From DASQEH01 sp963765725 (GTDB lineage: Bacteria > Actinomycetota > Actinomycetes > Propionibacteriales > Nocardioidaceae), in NCBI GenBank assembly GCA_963765725.1, contig CAVXXI010000003.1, forward strand, positions 186,001 to 250,000: DNA of 64,000 bases. Reading direction: 5' to 3'. Every line of letters begins with the position of its first letter. The stretch's first letter is position 1. Shown here in pieces: positions 59,758-64,000 of this stretch. The translations under genes were made by a program, and so were the position numbers. The notes beneath the pieces were generated by a model that worked only from the letters and a program-made list of their open reading frames with translations, did no database searches and was not told where the DNA came from.

Positions 59758-61478
59758 GCCAGTTCCCGCCCGACTCGACAGTGCCTTCCGCGCCCACGCC
59801 TGGGAGAAGTTCGAGTTCCACCGAGTTCGACGTCCTCGTCGTCGGCGGCGGCGTGACTGGAAGCGGAGCGGCGCTCGACGCGGCGACCCGCGGCCTTTCT
59901 GTGGCGATGGTCGAGGCGCGCGACTTCGCGTCCGGTACGTCGTCTCGTTCCTCGAAGCTCTTCCACGGCGGCCTGCGCTACCTCGAGCAGCTCAACTTCG
60001 GCCTGGTCCGCGAGGCCCTGCACGAGCGCGAGCTGATGCTGACGCGGATCGCCCCTCACCTGGTGAAGCCGGTGTCGTTCCTGTACCCGCTGCGACACCG
60101 CATCTGGGAGCGTCCTTACGTCGGCTCCGGGATGACGCTGTACGACCTGATGAGCGGGTTCAACCGCTCGGTGCCGCACCACCGGCACTTCACGCGCGGC
60201 GGGGCGCTACGCAAGGTGCCGGCCCTCAAGCGCAGCGCGCTCACGGGCGCGCTGATGTACTACGACGCGCAGGCCGACGACGCCCGCCACACGCTGATGG
60301 TCGCGCGCACCGCTGCGACCTACGGCGCAACCGTCCTCAACTCGGCGGAGGTCGTGAAGCTGCACCGTGCGGGCGAGCGCATCGTCGGCGCGCGGGTACG
60401 TGACGTCGAGACCGGCGCCGAGGTCGACGTCAAGGCATCGGTCGTCGTGAACTGCACAGGCGTCTGGACCGACGACATCCAGACCCTCGCGGGCGGCCGC
60501 GGCCGGTTCCACGTGCGCGCGTCCAAGGGCGTGCACATCGTGGTGCCGCGCGACCGCATCAACTCCGAGACCGGCATGATCTTGCGCACCGAGAAGTCCG
60601 TGCTCTTCGTCATCCCCTGGGGGACGCACTGGATCGTCGGCACCACTGACACCGACTGGACCCTGCACAAGGCACACCCCGCGGCCAGCCGGGCCGACAT
60701 CGACTACATCCTCGAGCACGTCAACAGCGTGCTGGCGGTACCGCTCACCCACGACGACATCCAGGGCGTGTACGCGGGCCTGCGACCACTGCTGTCCGGC
60801 GAGAGCGAGTCGACGTCGTCATTGTCGCGCGAGCACGCGGTCGCCCGCCCGCAGCCCGGCCTCATCTCCATCGCGGGCGGCAAGTACACGACGTACCGGG
60901 TGATGGCCAAGGACGCGATCGACGCCGCCCTCGAGGACATCTCGTCGGGGGCACCCCATAGCGTCACCGAGCACATCCCGCTGGCAGGCGCCGAGGGCTA
61001 CCACGCGATGGTCAACCAGGTCGACAAGCTCGCGGGCCGGGCAGGTGTACCGGCCTGGCGGATGCAGCGGCTGCTCGACCGGTACGGCTCGCTGACAGAG
61101 GAGCTGCTGGCGCTCGCCGCCGACGACGAGTCACTGCTCGAGCCGCTGGAGGGAGCCGAGGAGTACATGCGGGCCGAGATCGTGTACGCCGCGAGCCACG
61201 AGGGCGCACAGCACCTCGACGACGTGCTGGCTCGGCGTACCCGGATCTCCATCGAGACGCCGGACCGCGGCACCGCCTCGGCCGAGACGGCGGCCCGGCT
61301 CGTGGCGCCGTACCTCGGGTGGGACGAGGAGCGGATCACCAACGAGACGCAGGCGTATTCCGACCGGGTGGAAGCCGAGCGGCGCTCTCAGCTGCAGGAG
61401 GACGATCTCGCGGCCGACGCGGCGCGCGTCGCAGCGCCGGACACCCGGGCGGTCGCGGTGGGGCGCGCCCTGGACTGA
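59758..61478 (+). CDS. glpD: Glycerol-3-phosphate dehydrogenase, probable frameshift near the start
   Basis: FAD-dependent enzyme that oxidises glycerol-3-phosphate at the membrane. Motifs: the dinucleotide fold FDVLVVGGGVTGSGAALDAATRG, written as FDVLVVGGGVTGSG and AALDAATRG, SSKLFHGGLRYLE, HLVKPVSFLYPL and GGKYTTYRVMAKDA, then a C-terminal helical domain of about 120 residues. The ATG at 59758 has a good binding site (GGAAGG) and starts MPVPARLDSAFRAHAWEKFE, but that frame leaves the gene near 59818. One extra T in GAGTTCCACC would explain it. Otherwise translation must begin at a GTG (59781) without a binding site. Confidence 0.85.
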
Positions 61479-61530
61479 GGGGGCGGGCCTGGAGTCACTT
61501 CGGGCCTTGGACAGCGTCGCGGCCGGACTC

Positions 61531-62586
61531 CTACGCCTGCGGCAGGCCCATGGCGGCGCGAGCGCGGCCGAGTACGCCATCGGCGTGCTCGCGGGCGCGC
61601 TCGGCACCGGCTCGCAGCATCCGCTCCAGCTCGCGTCGGTCGCCGGCGAGCTCGGCGTACCTGCGTTGGATCGGCTCGAGCACCGAGACGACCTGGTCGA
61701 CGCACGCCGCCTTCAGCGCACCGTAGGAGACCAGGCCCTCCGCGGCCTGCTCCGGGCTGTCACCCGAGATGGCCGCGATGATGTCGAGCAGGTTCGAGAC
61801 GCCCGGCTTGGACGCCGTGTCGTAGCGGACATCGGTACCCGAGTCGGTGACGGCCCGGTTGACCTTGCGGCGTACCACGTCGGGGACGTCGAGCATCCGG
61901 ATGACCCCCGGAGCGGTGTCGGGTGCCGACTTGCTCATCTTGGCCGTGGGATCTGCCAGGTCCGCGATCCGCGCGGCCAGGGCGGCGCGCGCGAGCCGAG
62001 GCACGACGAACGTCTCCCCGTACAGGCGGTTGAAGCGCAGCGCCAGGTCGCGGCACAGCTCGACGTGCTGATCCTGGTCGCCGCCCACCGGAACCGTGTC
62101 GGTGTCGTACAGCAAGATGTCGGCAGCCATCAGGCACGGGTACGTGAACAGGCTCGCGCGCGTCCGCGGCCTGCCGCCCTTCTCCTTGAACTGGATCATC
62201 CGGCCGAGCTCCCCGACGTGCGCTGTCGACTCGAGCAGGTAGGACAGCTGCACATGCGCGCTCACCTGCGACTGGAGGAAGACCGTCGACAGCTGGGGGT
62301 CGAGTCCGGAGGCGAAGAACAGCATCGCCGTCGACAAGGTGAGCTGCCGCAGCCGCTCGGGGTCGTGGTCGGTCGTGAGCGCATGCAGGTCGGCGACGAA
62401 GAAGTACCTCTGCTGGGAGGTGTCGGGGTGGCCGGTGTCGTCGTACTGCCCGGCCACGAACCGCCGCAGGGCGCCGAGGTAGTTGCCGAGCGTGAGGGAT
62501 CCGCTAGGCGTGATGCCGGAGAGAACGCGGGTTCGCCGGTCAGCCGCCTGCGCGGGTCCGGCGACCGGGCTGGAGATGGTGGTCAT
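61531..62586 (-). CDS. trpS: Tryptophanyl-tRNA synthetase
   Basis: 351-residue class Ic synthetase that charges tRNA-Trp. The HIGH-equivalent region is SGITPSGSLTLGNYLGAL and the KMSKS loop is intact (DPTAKMSKSAPD). VADLHALTTDHD, YPCLMAADILLYDTDTVPVG and GDQDQHVELCRDLALRFN complete the catalytic domain. GAAAGG is just before the ATG at 62586. A Trp-containing leader peptide and competing hairpins upstream point to attenuation by tryptophan supply. Confidence 0.93.
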   Translation of the reverse strand: MTTISSPVAGPAQAADRRTRVLSGITPSGSLTLGNYLGALRRFVAGQYDDTGHPDTSQQRYFFVADLHALTTDHDPERLRQLTLSTAMLFFASGLDPQLSTVFLQSQVSAHVQLSYLLESTAHVGELGRMIQFKEKGGRPRTRASLFTYPCLMAADILLYDTDTVPVGGDQDQHVELCRDLALRFNRLYGETFVVPRLARAALAARIADLADPTAKMSKSAPDTAPGVIRMLDVPDVVRRKVNRAVTDSGTDVRYDTASKPGVSNLLDIIAAISGDSPEQAAEGLVSYGALKAACVDQVVSVLEPIQRRYAELAGDRRELERMLRAGAERAREHADGVLGRARAAMGLPQA

Positions 62587-62635
62587 GAGGTGCCTTTCTC
62601 GGAGGGTCTCGAGAACGGCTGGTACTCGCGGGCTG

Positions 62636-62693
62636 GCCGTCCTCGACAAGGGACGGCTGGCAGCAATGCGTCAGGGACCGTCCGTCAGGACGG
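62636..62693 (-). promoter_or_regulatory. trpS leader attenuator (four mutually complementary segments)
   Basis: On the minus strand the order is segment 1 CCGTCC (62693-62688), segment 2 GGACGG (62683-62678), segment 3 GCCGTCC (62657-62651) and segment 4 GGACGGC (62642-62636). Pairs 1:2, 2:3 and 3:4 are all perfect, and the leader's Trp codon lies directly before segment 1. This is the classical arrangement in which a ribosome stalled at Trp favours 2:3. Hairpin 3:4 lacks a U-run, so it may act on translation. Another stem (62596-62601 with 62610-62615) lies just before the trpS binding site. Confidence 0.7.
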
Positions 62694-62723
62694 CCAGGAC
62701 TCCCGGCTGGTGTGCTTCGCCAT
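62685..62723 (-). CDS. trpS leader peptide
   Basis: 12-residue open frame MAKHTSRESWPS with its single Trp codon (62696-62694) near the end. The ATG is only about 6 nt after a TACGAT -10, so it may be read as leaderless mRNA. The stop codon lies between attenuator segments 1 and 2. Confidence 0.6.
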   Translation of the reverse strand: MAKHTSRESWPS

Positions 62724-62758
62724 GTCCAGATCGTACCGTGAGCCGCCCACGGCACCGG

Positions 62759-63856
62759 TCAGTAGTGCTTGTGCGGCTTCTCGGTGCGAGTCTCGGTGTC
62801 CTTCGTGCTTGGCGGCAGCGGCTCGTCGGAGCCGTCGGCGTCGGCGTGGTCTCGCTGGGCCCGTCTCTTGGCGGTGGCGTACTGCCCGTCGTGCTCGAAC
62901 GACACGTCGACCTGCTCGAAGTCCTTGCTGCGAGTGGCCTCCGCGTAGTCGGAGTAGGCGCGTTGGTCGCCGGCGGTCAGGTCGACGTTGTCGGTGAACG
63001 GGGTCATGAGCGCACGTGGGTAGAGGCGGTGGGCCTTGACGACGTTGATCTCGACGCCGAGCACGACGATCACCGCGCCGAGGTAGATCCAGGCGATCAG
63101 ACCGAGTACGAGAGCGAAGACGCTGTTGGTGACGGTCGCGTGCTTGATGACGTGGCCGACGTACGCGGTGCCGACCAGCTGCAGCAGCTGCCAGGTGATG
63201 GCGGCGGTGAGGGCCCCGGGCACTGCCCGCTTGAGCGAGTGGGGGTGTGTGGTGGCCAGCCGGTACAGCAGGACGAACACGCCGGCGTTGAGGAGTATCG
63301 CAGCGATGCTGCGCAGGATCTGCAGGCCGGTGCCGATCTGCGTGTCGAAGGCGTCGACCTGGCTGCCGAGGCTGGACAGCAGCGTGGTGGCGAGGATCCC
63401 GACGCCCGCCGTCAGCAGCAGGAGCATGCTCCGGAGCCGGCCCACGATCGGGTTCGGGCGCTTGTTGCGCGGCACCCCCCAGGCGATGTTCATGGCGTTC
63501 TGGGTCGCGTTGGCAACACCCAGGGCCCCGTACAGCGACCCGAGGATCCCGACGATGACGGCGGTTTTGCTGCCCTGCAGCCCACCCGGGCTTCCGAGCT
63601 GGTCGCCGATGACCGGGAACTGGCTGAGGGCGGAGTTCAGGATCTGGTGCTGCAGGTGGGGGTCGTTGTGCAGCACGAAGCCGAGGATCGACGAGGCGAG
63701 CAGCAGGAGGGGGAACAACCCCAAAAAGGCGTAGTAGGTGATCAGGGCCGACAGGTAGCTGCCCTGGTCGTCGATGAACTTGTACACCACGGCAAGCGGG
63801 AAGGCCGCCCCGCGGTGAGCGCGCTGGAACGCGTCGAGCCGGTCAGCGACGGACAC
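62759..63856 (-). CDS. YihY/BrkB-family inner membrane protein
   Basis: 365 residues with about six membrane helices. Typical blocks are SYLSALITYYAFLGLFPLLLL, written here as SYLSALITYYAF and LGLFPLLLL, the GSLYGALGVANATQNAMNIAW segment (LGVANATQNAMN), and the IYLGAVIVVLGVEINVVKA segment (YLGAVIVVLGVEIN). The C-terminal 80 residues are charged and probably cytoplasmic. The family is widespread and was once annotated as ribonuclease BN; its function remains unclear. Start is a GTG at 63856. The 144 nt beyond it to the window end show no feature. Confidence 0.85.
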   Translation of the reverse strand: MSVADRLDAFQRAHRGAAFPLAVVYKFIDDQGSYLSALITYYAFLGLFPLLLLASSILGFVLHNDPHLQHQILNSALSQFPVIGDQLGSPGGLQGSKTAVIVGILGSLYGALGVANATQNAMNIAWGVPRNKRPNPIVGRLRSMLLLLTAGVGILATTLLSSLGSQVDAFDTQIGTGLQILRSIAAILLNAGVFVLLYRLATTHPHSLKRAVPGALTAAITWQLLQLVGTAYVGHVIKHATVTNSVFALVLGLIAWIYLGAVIVVLGVEINVVKAHRLYPRALMTPFTDNVDLTAGDQRAYSDYAEATRSKDFEQVDVSFEHDGQYATAKRRAQRDHADADGSDEPLPPSTKDTETRTEKPHKHY

Positions 63857-64000
63857 CTCCGGCCTCCTCTCCCTGACGCCAGCCCGGTTCGACAGACGCG
63901 GAGTGGGTAATGGACAGCGGTCCAGGCACCCACGATCTAGTCAAGCACGGCTGGTTCGGCCGCACACGCCGCGAACGCTCGCCGTACCAGGAGGCTTCCC

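Overview
The window is a dense, high-GC chromosomal segment from an actinobacterium. Several gene families point there: mycothiol-linked enzymes (S-(hydroxymethyl)mycothiol dehydrogenase and two proteins of the mycothiol-dependent maleylpyruvate isomerase superfamily), an MprA/MprB/PepD-type stress module, the small biotin-synthase helper BsaP, HelD, a DUF6458 protein, and frequent GTG starts with 4-nt gene overlaps. A Nocardioides-like or other Propionibacteriales host is my guess, not a demonstrated assignment. There are no rRNA or tRNA genes, transposases or prophage genes that I could recognise. Bases 1-171 hold no gene I can support.

Layout. 0.2-8.5 kb: TetR regulator and divergent methyltransferase, an alpha/beta hydrolase, an SDR oxidoreductase, an MMPL transporter, a CtaG-like membrane protein and a DrrAB-type ABC exporter. 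8.5-14.2 kb: YjbQ, two mycothiol-superfamily enzymes, an Rrf2-chorismate mutase pair, DedA, and a DEAD-box RNA helicase with a structured leader region. 14.3-18.3 kb: phenylacetate genes, paaN divergent from GNAT-paaI-paaK; the ring-epoxidase genes are not in the window. 18.3-24.3 kb: a five-gene operon behind a cobalamin riboswitch. It encodes two exported proteins that look like separate alpha-barrel and beta-domain halves of the animal B12 carriers intrinsic factor and transcobalamin, followed by the T, double-A and S components of an ECF importer. This is the most interesting system in the window.

24.8-31.6 kb: a polyprenyl-phosphate sugar transferase, a secreted beta-propeller and a branched-chain 2-oxoacid dehydrogenase operon (E1a-E1b-E2). 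31.8-41.2 kb: two EamA permeases, a heterodimeric ABC exporter, a HisC/Pat-type aminotransferase, and a dimethylargininase-like gene divergent from an FCD-type GntR regulator across a textbook FadR-family operator. 41.2-44.6 kb: two-component system plus HtrA protease, with matching 11-bp-spaced TCTCAG-like repeats in front of the regulator and the protease. 44.6-46.5 kb: a fused anthranilate synthase broken by four frameshifts. 46.5-49.3 kb: HelD helicase and a GNAT.

49.5-52.8 kb: biotin genes (bsaP-bioB divergent from bioA-bioD, no bioF). 52.8-57.2 kb: a PBP2-class transpeptidase, a small lipoprotein, and an MBL hydrolase coupled to mycothiol-dependent formaldehyde dehydrogenase. 57.3-61.5 kb: the glycerol regulon glpF-glpK divergent from glpD, which has a probable frameshift near its start. 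61.5-63.9 kb: trpS preceded by a Trp-containing leader peptide with classic four-segment attenuator pairing, and a YihY/BrkB membrane protein. A family of 22-bp tandem repeats occurs as three separate intergenic arrays (31.8, 33.0 and 49.3 kb).
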